A program made the translations under genes and the position numbers. Below the pieces are notes generated by a model. It ran no database searches. It saw only the letters and a program-made list of their open reading frames with translations, and was not told where the DNA came from. A DNA stretch of 64,000 nucleotides from Meconema thalassinum (lineage: Eukaryota; Arthropoda; Insecta; Orthoptera; Tettigoniidae): contig OX336389.2 in the NCBI GenBank assembly GCA_946902985.2, forward strand, positions 130,731,572 through 130,795,571, in the 5' to 3' direction. Below are positions 8,552 to 17,526 of the stretch, piece after piece. The stretch's first letter is position 1. Each line of letters opens with the position of its first letter.

Positions 8552-10960
8552 TCAGGGGACACAGGCCCTCTTCCATTCGGCTATCAGTCCCAGGTCATCA
8601 TCTTCCGCTTGCGCCCGCGTGAAAGATTCGTGGCTCCAGCTCCCTTGAAGTTCCACGGTAGTCCTTCGGCACTGTATCCCGGTGTTCTCCTCCCTTCGGG
8701 CACAGAAGGTGCAGTCTTCGGGGCACGGTCTTCGTGACAGGGCGTCGGCGTTAGAATGCAGTTGGCCTTTCCTGTGCTGAATCGCAAAGTTATACTGTTG
8801 AAGCCTCTCTAACCACCGCGCGAGTTGACCCTCGGGCTGCTTGAAGTTCAGGAGCCACCGCAGGGATGCATGGTCGGTCCTGATGAGAAATTCTTGCCCG
8901 TACAGGTACTTGTGGAAGTGTTCAATGGTCTTCACGATGGCGAGCAGCTCCTTCCTGGTGACGCAGTAGTTCCTTTCTGGCTTTGACAAGGCCTTGCTGA
9001 AGTAGGCCACTACTCTCTCCTCGCCGTCCACTACCTGCGACAGGATTCCCCCTATGCCAAAGTCGCTGGCATCGGTATCGACGATGATCCTTGTTCCAGG
9101 TCTGGGGTAGGCCAGAATAGGCGCGGTGCACAGAGCCTGCTTGAGTTGTTCGAAGGCACTGTGGCATTCTGCTGTCCACGTGAAGAGTTGGTCCTTCTCA
9201 GTCAGGCGATGTAAAGGTTTGGCGATGTCGGCGAATCCCCTCACGAAGCGACGGTAATAAGTGCAGAGTCCCAGGAAGCTTCGTAGTTGAGACTTGTCCT
9301 TCGGAACTGGCCACCCCCTCACAGCTGCGGTCTTCTCTGGGTCGGTGCGCACCCCTTCCTCGGAGACGATATGCCCAAGGTACTGGACCCGCTTTTGGAA
9401 GAGCTGACACTTCTTGGGGCTCAACTTCAGCTGGGCAGCCCGTAGCTTCAACAAGATCTCCTTCAGGTTGCTGTAGTGCTCCTCGAAGCTTCTCCCCAGA
9501 ACGATGACGTCGTCTAGGTAGACCAGGCAGGTCTTCCAGTGTAGTCCCCTCAGAATGGACTCCATTAGCCTTTCGAAGGTCGCAGGGGCATTGCACAGAC
9601 CGAATGGCATGACGGTGAACTGCCAGAGCCCGCTGCCCACAGAGAACGCCGTATTCTCGCGGTCCTTAGGGTGGACCTCCACCTGCCAGTAGCCACTCTT
9701 CAAATCCAAGGTGGAGAACCATCTTGACCCTGATATGGTGTCCAGCGTGTCGTCGATCCGGGGTAGAGGGTAGCTGTCCTTCTTCGTGACGTCGTTCACC
9801 CGCCTGTAGTCCACGCAGAACCTGGTGGAACCGTCCTTCTTCTTCACAAGCACGACCGGAGAACTCCAAGGACTATGTGATGGCTCGACCACCCCTTGCT
9901 CCTTCATCTCTTCTACCATCCGGTCGACTTCGGCTTGCTTGGCGAGCGGGACACGTCGGAATGGGGCCCTAATCGGTGCGCTGTCCCCAACGTCGATTCT
10001 GTGCTGGACCAAGCTTGTCCTGCCGAAGTCTTTGCTCCCCACCGAGAAGACATCCTGGAATTCGCGTAGCAGGTCCTGAAGTTGGCGTGATTGTTCCTCG
10101 TCTAAATGGTCCTGGGATCCTTGGTACAGCTTCTGTAGTTCTTCTGGCAGTGTGCGTCTTCTTCGGTTGTCCGTCTGCAGGTGTCCGTCCGTCGTGTCGG
10201 TGATGCGGGCCATCCTGGTAACGGGCTCGCAGACTCCTAGGTTGGTGTCCCGGTGAACCGTAATGTCGTAGTCGTTCAGGTTGGACAGGCGGACGTACGG
10301 CCGAGACGTCGTGTTGATGAGGGTCTTGGCAACTAGCAACCCTTTTGTCTGGATGTTCTCATATTTTGGCTCGATGACAGCCGCCACTCCCTCAGCAGTT
10401 CCGTCGACAATTACGGCAGCGCTGACTTCCGTCCTGGCGGGAACGATGACGTCTTCTCTCAGCCTTACTCGTCGTGCGGTGATGGACTCGTGCGCAGGTT
10501 GCAAAGCAAGTTCCTCACCTCCGAAGTGCAGAGTGTTGGTACTCAGGTCCAAGATGATGTTGTTCTGGTCCAGGAAGTCCAGTCCGATGATCACTTCGTT
10601 CGATACGTCAGCCACAAGCACTGGATGCTTTATCACCCGTCGACCAATGACGAACTCCAGTGATGCTTCGCCATGTACCGGTGCGGTCTCTCCGGTCGCG
10701 GTTATTAGCTGGAGGTTCCTTTGTGTGGGTTGCACTCTCCACTTCGGGATCACAGTGGGATTGACGATGGTCCTCGATGCTCCCGTGTCGATCAGCATGG
10801 GCCAGCTCACTCCGTTGATGACTCCTTCGACCATCAGGCTGCTATTGTCCCTCCGTAACTTCGTCACACGCACTTGGACTGCCGGGGCTTGACGACTGTC
10901 ACAAGCCAACCTTTGCCCCCCAAGGCTGGCTAATACTCGTTTCCCTGGGCCGCGCGGTTT
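8552..10960 (-). CDS. pol: Pol: protease, reverse transcriptase, RNase H
   Basis: The frame is open from 10960, overlaps the end of gag, and is -1 relative to gag. Numbered from the TTG at 10909, the aspartic protease active site is LIDTGAS at 39-45. The RT has LDLKSGYW at 401-408 and the catalytic YLDD at 464-467. RNase H has DTDAS at 611-615, a KELLA glutamate near 654, and RTDH at 677-680. NADALSRR at 720-727 marks the end of RNase H as in Ty3/gypsy elements. All key residues are present. There is no ATG near the start, which fits synthesis as a Gag-Pol fusion by frameshifting. The frame stops at TGA 8552-8554 between RNase H and integrase. Clade within Ty3/gypsy not assigned. Confidence 0.95.
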   Translation of the reverse strand, partial: KPRGPGKRVLASLGGQRLACDSRQAPAVQVRVTKLRRDNSSLMVEGVINGVSWPMLIDTGASRTIVNPTVIPKWRVQPTQRNLQLITATGETAPVHGEASLEFVIGRRVIKHPVLVADVSNEVIIGLDFLDQNNIILDLSTNTLHFGGEELALQPAHESITARRVRLREDVIVPARTEVSAAVIVDGTAEGVAAVIEPKYENIQTKGLLVAKTLINTTSRPYVRLSNLNDYDITVHRDTNLGVCEPVTRMARITDTTDGHLQTDNRRRRTLPEELQKLYQGSQDHLDEEQSRQLQDLLREFQDVFSVGSKDFGRTSLVQHRIDVGDSAPIRAPFRRVPLAKQAEVDRMVEEMKEQGVVEPSHSPWSSPVVLVKKKDGSTRFCVDYRRVNDVTKKDSYPLPRIDDTLDTISGSRWFSTLDLKSGYWQVEVHPKDRENTAFSVGSGLWQFTVMPFGLCNAPATFERLMESILRGLHWKTCLVYLDDVIVLGRSFEEHYSNLKEILLKLRAAQLKLSPKKCQLFQKRVQYLGHIVSEEGVRTDPEKTAAVRGWPVPKDKSQLRSFLGLCTYYRRFVRGFADIAKPLHRLTEKDQLFTWTAECHSAFEQLKQALCTAPILAYPRPGTRIIVDTDASDFGIGGILSQVVDGEERVVAYFSKALSKPERNYCVTRKELLAIVKTIEHFHKYLYGQEFLIRTDHASLRWLLNFKQPEGQLARWLERLQQYNFAIQHRKGQLHSNADALSRRPCPEDCTFCARREENTGIQCRRTTVELQGSWSHESFTRAQAEDDDLGLIAEWKRACVP
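10904..10945 (-). promoter_or_regulatory. -1 ribosomal frameshift signal between gag and pol
   Basis: On the minus strand the heptamer GGGAAAC occupies 10945-10939 and is phased as G GGA AAC in the gag frame, the X XXY YYZ form that allows both tRNAs to slip back one base. After a 7-nt spacer (10938-10932), AGCCAGCCTT (10931-10922) can pair with AAGGTTGGCT (10913-10904). That gives a 10-bp stem with one G-U pair and an 8-nt loop GGGGGGCA. The gag stop codon sits at 10932-10930, and the pol frame is open here. Slip site, spacing and stem all match known -1 signals. Confidence 0.85.
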
Positions 10961-12450
10961 TCAGACGACTGATTTCCCGTCAGATACCCTCGGCGGCGGC
11001 GATCACCGCAGTCCTTGCTCAGGTGGCCTTTCTTACCGCAGGCCCAGCAGGTCGGTAGTCCTCTTCCAGGCCGCCTCTCCGGTTGTCTTCCGGCTGTGTC
11101 GTTGCTGGTGGTGCCGCGACTATCGAAGAAACGGCTTAGCGCCTCCATCAATTCGTCGGCCAGGGGCTTGGTCTCGTTGGTTTTTGCTGGTTCGTCGACG
11201 TCCACTTGACGCACCCGCGCGTGCATTCTGGATGCCTGTTTTGCCGTCTCGAATTCAAGTGCGTGGCTCAGCGCATCTGCCAAGGTCTTATTGCGCGCGA
11301 GTCGCAGCGCCTGTTGAGTGTCCGAGTCCCGTAGCCCGTCGGTGAAAGTCTGCGTCGCTATCTGCTCCAGAAAGTCGGCCGGCGCTGTTGGGTAGGCGAG
11401 CCTTACGAGGCGTGCGATGTCCATCTCGAACTCCTGCAGGGTTTCCGCGTTCTTCTGTACCCGGGTCCGGAGCTGCATCTGGTAGGCCTGCTGAAGATGG
11501 CTATCTCCATATCGGGACTCCATATGGGCGATCAGTGCAGCGTAGTCCTGGGATCCAGTCGGGATGGCCTGAAGGACGTTAAGGGCGTCGCCTCTCAGCG
11601 CTACAATGAGAGCTGTAGCCTTTTCTGTGTTGTTCCAGTTATTTATGGAACAGGCTGCCTCGAGCTGACGTAAGTAGGTGCTCCACGGGACCTTTCCGTC
11701 GAAGGTTGGGGGCGTCACTCTGCTATGTCCCGTTCCTGATATTCCCGGTGTAACGGTGGGCGGGCGTTGGCGCAGCTCGGCAACTTCCTCTCGTAGAGCG
11801 TTGAATTCCTCTTTCACCCCCGTCAGTGGGCGTTGGCGCAGCTCGGCAACTTCCTTTTGTAAGGCGTTGAATTTCTCCTCCACCCCCATCAGCGGGCGTT
11901 GGCACAGCTCGGCAACTTCCACTTGTAAGGCGTTGAATTTCTCCTCCACCCCCATCAGCGGGCGTTGGCGCAGCTCGGCAACTTCCACTTGTAAGGCGTC
12001 GAACTTCTTTTCCACTGCCGTGACTTCCTCACGCAGACCCAGTTCTAATTTCTTCAGGTCCTGTGTCAACTTATTCTGACCGTCTTCCATCTTCTTCTGG
12101 CCGTCCTCTATCCTCTTCAGGTCCTCCGCTAGCTTCTTCTGGCCGTCTTCTAGTTTGGCAGTTAGGTCCTCGGCTAATTTCTTCTGGCTGTCCTCCATCT
12201 TCTTCTGGCCGTCCTCCATCTTCTTCAGGTCCTCCGCTAACTTATTTTGGCTGTCCTTCAGGTCCTCTGCTAACTTCTTCTGGCCATCCTCCATCTTCTT
12301 CTGGCCATCCTCCATCTTCTTCTGGCCGTCTTCCATTTTGGCAGTTAGGTCCTTGGTTAAATTCTTCTGGCCGTCTTCTATGCCATTTAACTTTTCTAGC
12401 AATGCTGCCAATTGCGCCTCCATTTTAGTTGTTTGCCTTGTAAAGGGCAT
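10930..12450 (-). CDS. gag: Gag with long coiled coil, tandem repeats and zinc knuckle
   Basis: A 506-residue structural protein that packages the element RNA. Residues 25-140 are built of seven-residue units of the type KKMEDGQ and KKLAEDL, a strong coiled-coil pattern. Residues 144-231 hold four copies of a 22-residue unit (EKFNALQVEVAELRQRP). From about 245 to 430 comes the capsid-like retrotransposon Gag region (PPTFDGKVPWSTYLRQLE). CWACGKKGHLSKDC at 468-481 is a CCHC zinc knuckle that binds nucleic acid. The start is the ATG at 12450; a second Met is at residue 10. It lies 85 nt downstream of the primer site and ends at TAG, just past the frameshift site. Confidence 0.93.
   Translation of the reverse strand: MPFTRQTTKMEAQLAALLEKLNGIEDGQKNLTKDLTAKMEDGQKKMEDGQKKMEDGQKKLAEDLKDSQNKLAEDLKKMEDGQKKMEDSQKKLAEDLTAKLEDGQKKLAEDLKRIEDGQKKMEDGQNKLTQDLKKLELGLREEVTAVEKKFDALQVEVAELRQRPLMGVEEKFNALQVEVAELCQRPLMGVEEKFNALQKEVAELRQRPLTGVKEEFNALREEVAELRQRPPTVTPGISGTGHSRVTPPTFDGKVPWSTYLRQLEAACSINNWNNTEKATALIVALRGDALNVLQAIPTGSQDYAALIAHMESRYGDSHLQQAYQMQLRTRVQKNAETLQEFEMDIARLVRLAYPTAPADFLEQIATQTFTDGLRDSDTQQALRLARNKTLADALSHALEFETAKQASRMHARVRQVDVDEPAKTNETKPLADELMEALSRFFDSRGTTSNDTAGRQPERRPGRGLPTCWACGKKGHLSKDCGDRRRRGYLTGNQSSENRAAQGNEY
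11757..12390 (-). repeat. In-frame tandem repeats encoding the Gag N-terminus
   Basis: At DNA level the Gag repeats are two arrays. One is a 66-bp unit (starts near 11762, 11828, 11894, 11960). The other is a 21/42-bp coiled-coil array at about 12030-12380. Units are similar enough to allow unequal exchange, so the length of Gag is expected to vary between copies of this family. Confidence 0.8.
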
Positions 12451-12529
12451 GCACTCACAGGAAAATTAGAGAAAATGACCTGCTCGGGTTTTGAAACCAG
12501 GACCGTCAGGTGTTGTGCTTGAGTTCGTA

Positions 12530-12547
12530 ATCCGGCTTCTGACACCA
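12530..12547 (-). other. Primer binding site, tRNA-Leu type
   Basis: On the minus strand TGGTGTCAGAAG (12547-12536) begins 2 nt after the 5' LTR. It is complementary to the 3' end ...CTTCTGACACCA of animal tRNA-Leu (CAA type, recalled from known tRNA sequences). First-strand cDNA would start here. Confidence 0.8.
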
Positions 12548-12549
12548 GT

Positions 12550-13227
12550 TGTTACGTGCCACCCCCTAGTGGCACTTTTGTTAACTGGATTACGGTGGGG
12601 GTACAAAGCACAACACCAATTACTGCTTAAAGAAATAATTAACTTTATTGTGGCCAGAAAATTACACTAATCAGCAAATACAAGCAATTAGGAGCCTTCT
12701 CCAGTTTCCTCAAGTCTCTTCCTTATGCGCTCTTGGCCCCTTTCACTTGCAACAGACCACAGAAGTTAATCCGTCCTAATGAGTCCGGTGGCCTTGGCAG
12801 AAGCTACCTGCCCCTCTTCCTCAGGTACAACAAATACAGTTACTTACGAGCACTTGATGTACGCTGTTCACAAGCTGGGAGAAACAATGTCACAGGATTT
12901 CGTAACTCGCACAGCACTTCGTCACCACACTTCTGTCGCACAAGATAATCGCTCGCACTAGCTCGTAAAACACAACAACAACAACTGCTTCACGGGTCAC
13001 TCTTATATAGCCGGCCGGTGACTCAATAAATGCTTCTAGATCCATCCAGAGTCCACGGCTTCTCGAGGTTTCCAGCGCTGGTCCAGTCACGAATGTTCTG
13101 GACTATCCCTTTGTCCTAGTAGCCCTGTTGCATAAGGCGCGCGCAATACAGGAGGCAGGGCACAGCCCAGTCCTGGGGCAGTTGTGACTCACGCGGCGAG
13201 TGATGACACAAACTCACAGCCGTTACA
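12550..13227 (-). repeat. 5' LTR with promoter
   Basis: The element is transcribed from this LTR leftward. A TATA box, TATATAAGA, is at 13009-13001 on the minus strand, so transcription should begin near 12975-12985. AATAAA is at 12649-12644. The outer end reads CGTTACA, one base different from the perfect inverted pair kept in the other LTR. Confidence 0.93.
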
Positions 13228-13297
13228 ATATCGTATGGCCTCGGGTGCCAGGTAAAAGCTTTGTTATTTGACACCCAGAGGGCAGCTTGCATGTTGA

Positions 13298-14827
13298 TTT
13301 TTAGCCTATTTTCAATTTTGAAAAAATAGGCTTATGAGATCACCTTTTGTCCGTGTGTGTGTGCGTGTGCGTGTGTGTGTGTGATTCGTGTGTGTGTCCC
13401 CCCCCCTAATAAAATCTAAACGGCAGGAGCGATTTCAATGAAACTCGGAAAGTTCATAGCACTATTCCTGGCGACCTCGACCGTGCCCTTCAAATTTTGT
13501 TACGACTCACCAATCCAACATGGTGGCTGTGCGAAATATTTCACCAGCATTCAATATCTCCGAAACTATTACAGATATTACCCTGACATTTTCTATGGTG
13601 ATAGAGGGAACTACTATAAGTTCACTTATGTGACCTTTGAAAATCTGGTAACTACAAAACCAACATGGCGGCCAAGCGAATTTGCGACATTTAAATAGAC
13701 GTTTCTCGCGATTTGGCCAACCAAACGCAATGAAACTTGGTAGAGTATATGTTTACATACATTTTAATGCACAGACATCTAACTTCGTTCAATTGTTTAC
13801 ATAATCACAAGATGGCGGATGTGCGAAATATTTTACCGGCATTCTATATCTCTGAAACTATTAGCGGTATCTCCCTAAAATTTTGTACGGGGATAAAGGG
13901 CACTACTGGAAGTCCATCTATAGGACTTTCAAAAACCGGTTAACTACTAAACGAACATGGCGGCCAAGCGAATTTGAAAATTTTAAATAGACCTTTCTCG
14001 CGATTTAATGTTCCAAGCGCACTGAAACCTGGTACAGGAAATATTTATACACATTGTAATCCACTGGTATCTAATTTAGTTCAATTGTTTACATAACCTC
14101 AAGATGGCGGCAGTGCGAATTTTAAAATTAAGTTTTTATTTCTTGTGATGTAGTCATGCGATCGAAGTGAAAGTTTGAATAATGAACCTACGCAATAATT
14201 TTCCTTTAATGGTACATGACTCTATGGCCTATACATAACAATCCAACATGGCGACCATCCGAAATATTAAGACGATACTGAATATCTACGAATCTATTTT
14301 AGCAATCAAACTGCATTTTTAATGTCCATAGGGGCTATGAACTTAAGTTCTCCTATAGGACTTTAAATAACCTGGTGATCACAAATCCAACATGGCGGCG
14401 ACGCGAATTATAAATATTCACATGGACGTTTCTCGCAATTTAACCATCCGCGTGCAGTGAAACTTGGTACAGTAAATCCTTATACGAATGTTAATCCACT
14501 GGCATCTAATTTATTTCAATTGTTTCCATAACCTCAAGATGGCAGCTGTGCGAAATTTTAAAATCTCCTTGTTACTTCTTGTGTCCTAAATATACGATTG
14601 AAGATTGAATACTACACGTTCACAATAATCTGCATGTAACAGTACATAACTCTAGGACCTACATATATAAAATTCAACATGGCGACCATCCGAAGTATTT
14701 AGTCGGTTCTCAATATCTACGAATCTATTACAGCAATCAAACTGAAATTGTGTATGTTAATAGTGGCAATTAACATAAGTAGGATATATGAAAATAGGCT
14801 GTATAGTTCTTCACGGAACTACTTGTT
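13298..14827 (+). mobile_element. DINE-1/HINE-like element, copy 1
   Basis: The head TTTTTAGCCTATTTTC is followed by its own inverse (AAATAGGCT), a GT microsatellite and a C-run (CCCCCCCC near 13398). Diverged tandem units follow, containing TTTCTCGCGATTT, TGAAACTTGGTA and AAGATGGCGG (near 13700, 13990, 14430). The end has GAAAATAGGCT, inverse to the head, then the hairpin AGTTCTTCACGGAACT at 14806-14821 and ACTTGTT. Two relatives, at 58965 and 61346, share the frame. The layout resembles Helentron-associated elements such as DINE-1. No coding capacity. Confidence 0.65.
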
Positions 14828-14974
14828 TTGTTCCTTGAAGCACTACGAATGTCAAGGAGGCTAGATAGGCCTATCTATGCTCCTAGACATTACAGCGCTT
14901 TCTAGTTGAGAAATGAGGAACTTTGTGTTGGCGGAAAATTCTGAGATTAATTTCGCAACTTTGAACACGGCCTA

Positions 14975-15135
14975 CTGAATTCAAATGGGTTCTTTAACAT
15001 GCCAACATCGTGTGACCTGCGTGTCGTGATTTTTGCCGCCTTAAAAAAACACTTACCACGGCCAGGAGCGAACCTGCAAGCTTGGGTGTTGGTAGTCCGA
15101 CACGATGACAACTCACCCACCGTGGCAAGCATACA
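14975..15135 (-). mobile_element. SINE-like fragment with tRNA-like head
   Basis: On the minus strand, a segment starting near 15130 has a tRNA-like A-box region (GGTGGGTGAGTTGTCATC) and a B box (CAGGTTCGCTCC near 15075). A body containing CATGTTAAAGAACCC follows. No target duplication was found. 15140-17226 holds no recognisable gene or repeat. Confidence 0.5.
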
Positions 15136-17161
15136 CACACGTTGAAGATGATTATGAGTAAGTATTTTCTGACCTCTTTGGGCAATTACATTTCTATTTT
15201 ATTATATTTATAATGACGCTACTTGCACTGGCGGTCTAACACAGTAATGACACCGTTACCAACCGCACACACAAGCCACGAGCACGTTCTACTTCAGTGG
15301 TTAAATGGCGTCTTAGAACAGTTGGCAACAGCAGCTCCCAAATAAGTGCCTGGATACAACAAACGAACTATATCCATGGCACTGGCTAGACAGATCAACT
15401 CAATGAAGTTAAGGCGAACAGGGAGGTGGAGGTCTTGTAATGCAAGCAAGATATTGGGAATTATCTTGGAGCTGAAGTAAAGAGATGACGTGAGCCGTGC
15501 TATTTTAATCCACAGGTTTGGGGAATGATGCTAGGGGACATACAGAATACACTAGAGAATAAGTGTTCCCTATTTCTTTTTTACATTTCTGAATGTTCCT
15601 TCCCGCTACTGCATCTTCCCTCATAGATGAAGTAAGGAGTAGTTTCACGCCGGAGAAGTGCTTAAGCAAGAAAATACTCAGAATTAGAGCATTTGCGGTG
15701 GTACGATACGTGATCCACAATATCCGGATGGATAGCAGGTAGACAAATATCAACCTTCATTTAGTTCTTCCTGTAGTAAACGACATCCAACATCAACTGC
15801 TGAAACAGTGGCGCCAACGCTATTGATCTGATGGTTAGAATGAAGGTGCTTAGCCAGAACAATAATCAGGATTTGAACAAAATAGCCTTAAGTGATTGTT
15901 TCTGACAAGGGCCACATAGAGAGAATAATATTTCAGCTGCATAAAGTTACTACCCCTCAATAACAGTGGGACTTAAAGGTGCTATGTGTTGAGGGGAGTA
16001 CAATAGAAGTCTGCACAAAACACATTGGCGAAAAGGCTCAGGACTTATTTATGGTCATATCGAAGGTAGCCTACGCAAAACGGACCATATTCTTACACAT
16101 AAGGTCTACTATTATTTCCTATGGTGTCCTCATAACGTGATATATATTACAGCCATCAGCCTAAGAAAATACAGTATAGCCTGTGGCATGCAACCTGGTC
16201 GCCATAGTGGTAGTACATACACAATCCAAATAAATGTCGATGAATTATATACCCAAGTTATCTGACAAGGGAAGTAACAGGTAAGACAGGCCAAAACATA
16301 TCTTGGCACTTTGTGGTCGCAATCAATGTACTATAAGAGGACAACATGCGGAAAATCAGCTGCCAGATTAAACTGCAAGGCTCCGAAATCGTACCTGACA
16401 TCCTGGTACACAGACATGACGGCTGGCGGAGCTGGACATCCCTGTGGCACTCGGAGTAGTAGCGAGGCGGGGCGTTTATGCAGACTGGAGCGTTTGGCTG
16501 CTTCCCACCGGCCTTGAGCGCTTGGGCCATCAGGGCTATACTTCCCAACAATGTCCCATAATAATGTATAATATAATGGAATAATTTCAAAGTAATGCAC
16601 AACGGTATACAAGGAACTGTTGGGAAGGTAAGATTGCGCAACGTAAACTTCGAAGTAAATTACGTGACCATGGATGTAGACGAAAATACAATGTTAAACA
16701 TTGGGTATTTTACAGAGGTACAAATAGACATAATGAACCCTAATACTTTTCCCTTGATGTGACTACAGACAAATACGAGGGGGAAATAATAGTGTTCAGT
16801 ATCGTTTGCGGGATATGCTTGCAATGTGTTGGTACTGCGCCCGAATTCCTGTAGAGCACAGTCCCAAATCCGCACAGATGGTAAAAGGATCGTGAGAATG
16901 TCAACACCCGGCTAAGAGTTGAACAACCCTCACCGGACTGATGACTAGGGAACCCTAGGAACACATATATACATCTCTAACTATACTAATAACTAGTTGC
17001 ATACAGTACAGAAAATATAAGCAAATTAAAGTAGAGCATTAACGATCAACTCGGCTCTCGGGCGTTAAGATAAGTTGTCGATCATCTGTCTGCATCTAGC
17101 TAGCGGTATCGTTCTAGTGTAATTAAGCGTTGAATCAAAGAAACAGTTCTAAAAAACTCAG

Positions 17162-17186
17162 CAAGAATAAAAAGTATTCTTGCCAT
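17162..17186. repeat. Short perfect hairpin
   Basis: GCAAGAATA and TATTCTTGC are separated by AAAAG. The stem has nine pairs with a five-base loop. It lies in AT-rich sequence with no gene nearby; no T-run follows, so it is not read as a terminator. Confidence 0.5.
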
Positions 17187-17241
17187 TTATTGACAATAAA
17201 GAAAATAACATGACAAAAATTATGTTCCCTTCACCAAGAAT

Positions 17242-17511
17242 GATGAAAATCCACAGCCTGCTTCCAGTCTCCGACCGGGTCAGGAATGGAATGAATGAAG
17301 CCCCTATCTAGCGGCGAGGATATGAACTGTGCCGGCTGCCGAGGCCTGACGCACTCCTCTGGGGCAATGATTAAATGTATGACAGATGAAATGAAATGAT
17401 AGTGGAGAGTGTTGCTGGAATGAAATTTTGACAGGGAAAACCGGAGTACCCGGAGAAAAACCTGTCTGCCTCCGTTTTGTCCAGCACAGATCTCACATGG
17501 AGTGACCGGGA
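17242..17511 (-). mobile_element. SINE family B, 5'-truncated, exact target duplication
   Basis: The tail (GAAAATCCACAGCC, left side) is intact, but the copy stops inside the tRNA-like head at GTGACCGGGA, so the promoter half is missing. CCCTTCACCAAGAAT occurs exactly at 17227-17241 and 17512-17526. Truncation at the 5' end with a clean duplication is the signature of incomplete reverse transcription at the target. Confidence 0.92.
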
Positions 17512-17526
17512 CCCTTCACCAAGAAT

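Larger units (their letters stand above)
6613..13227 (-). mobile_element. Ty3/gypsy LTR retrotransposon, nearly intact
   Basis: Two 678-bp LTRs, both starting TGTTACG, bound this 6615-bp element, with ATAT target duplications at 6609-6612 and 13228-13231. On the minus strand the order is LTR, tRNA-Leu-like primer site, gag, protease, RT, RNase H, integrase, polypurine tract, LTR. Integrase downstream of RNase H is the Ty3/gypsy (Metaviridae) order. There is no envelope frame. By eye the LTRs differ at only about four positions, so insertion was recent. Nonsense codons in pol suggest this copy is no longer autonomous. Confidence 0.95.

Noticed and set aside
12063..12469. Plus-strand frames rich in Ser/Phe/Pro opposite gag
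   Set aside because: These are antisense shadows of the gag coiled-coil repeats.
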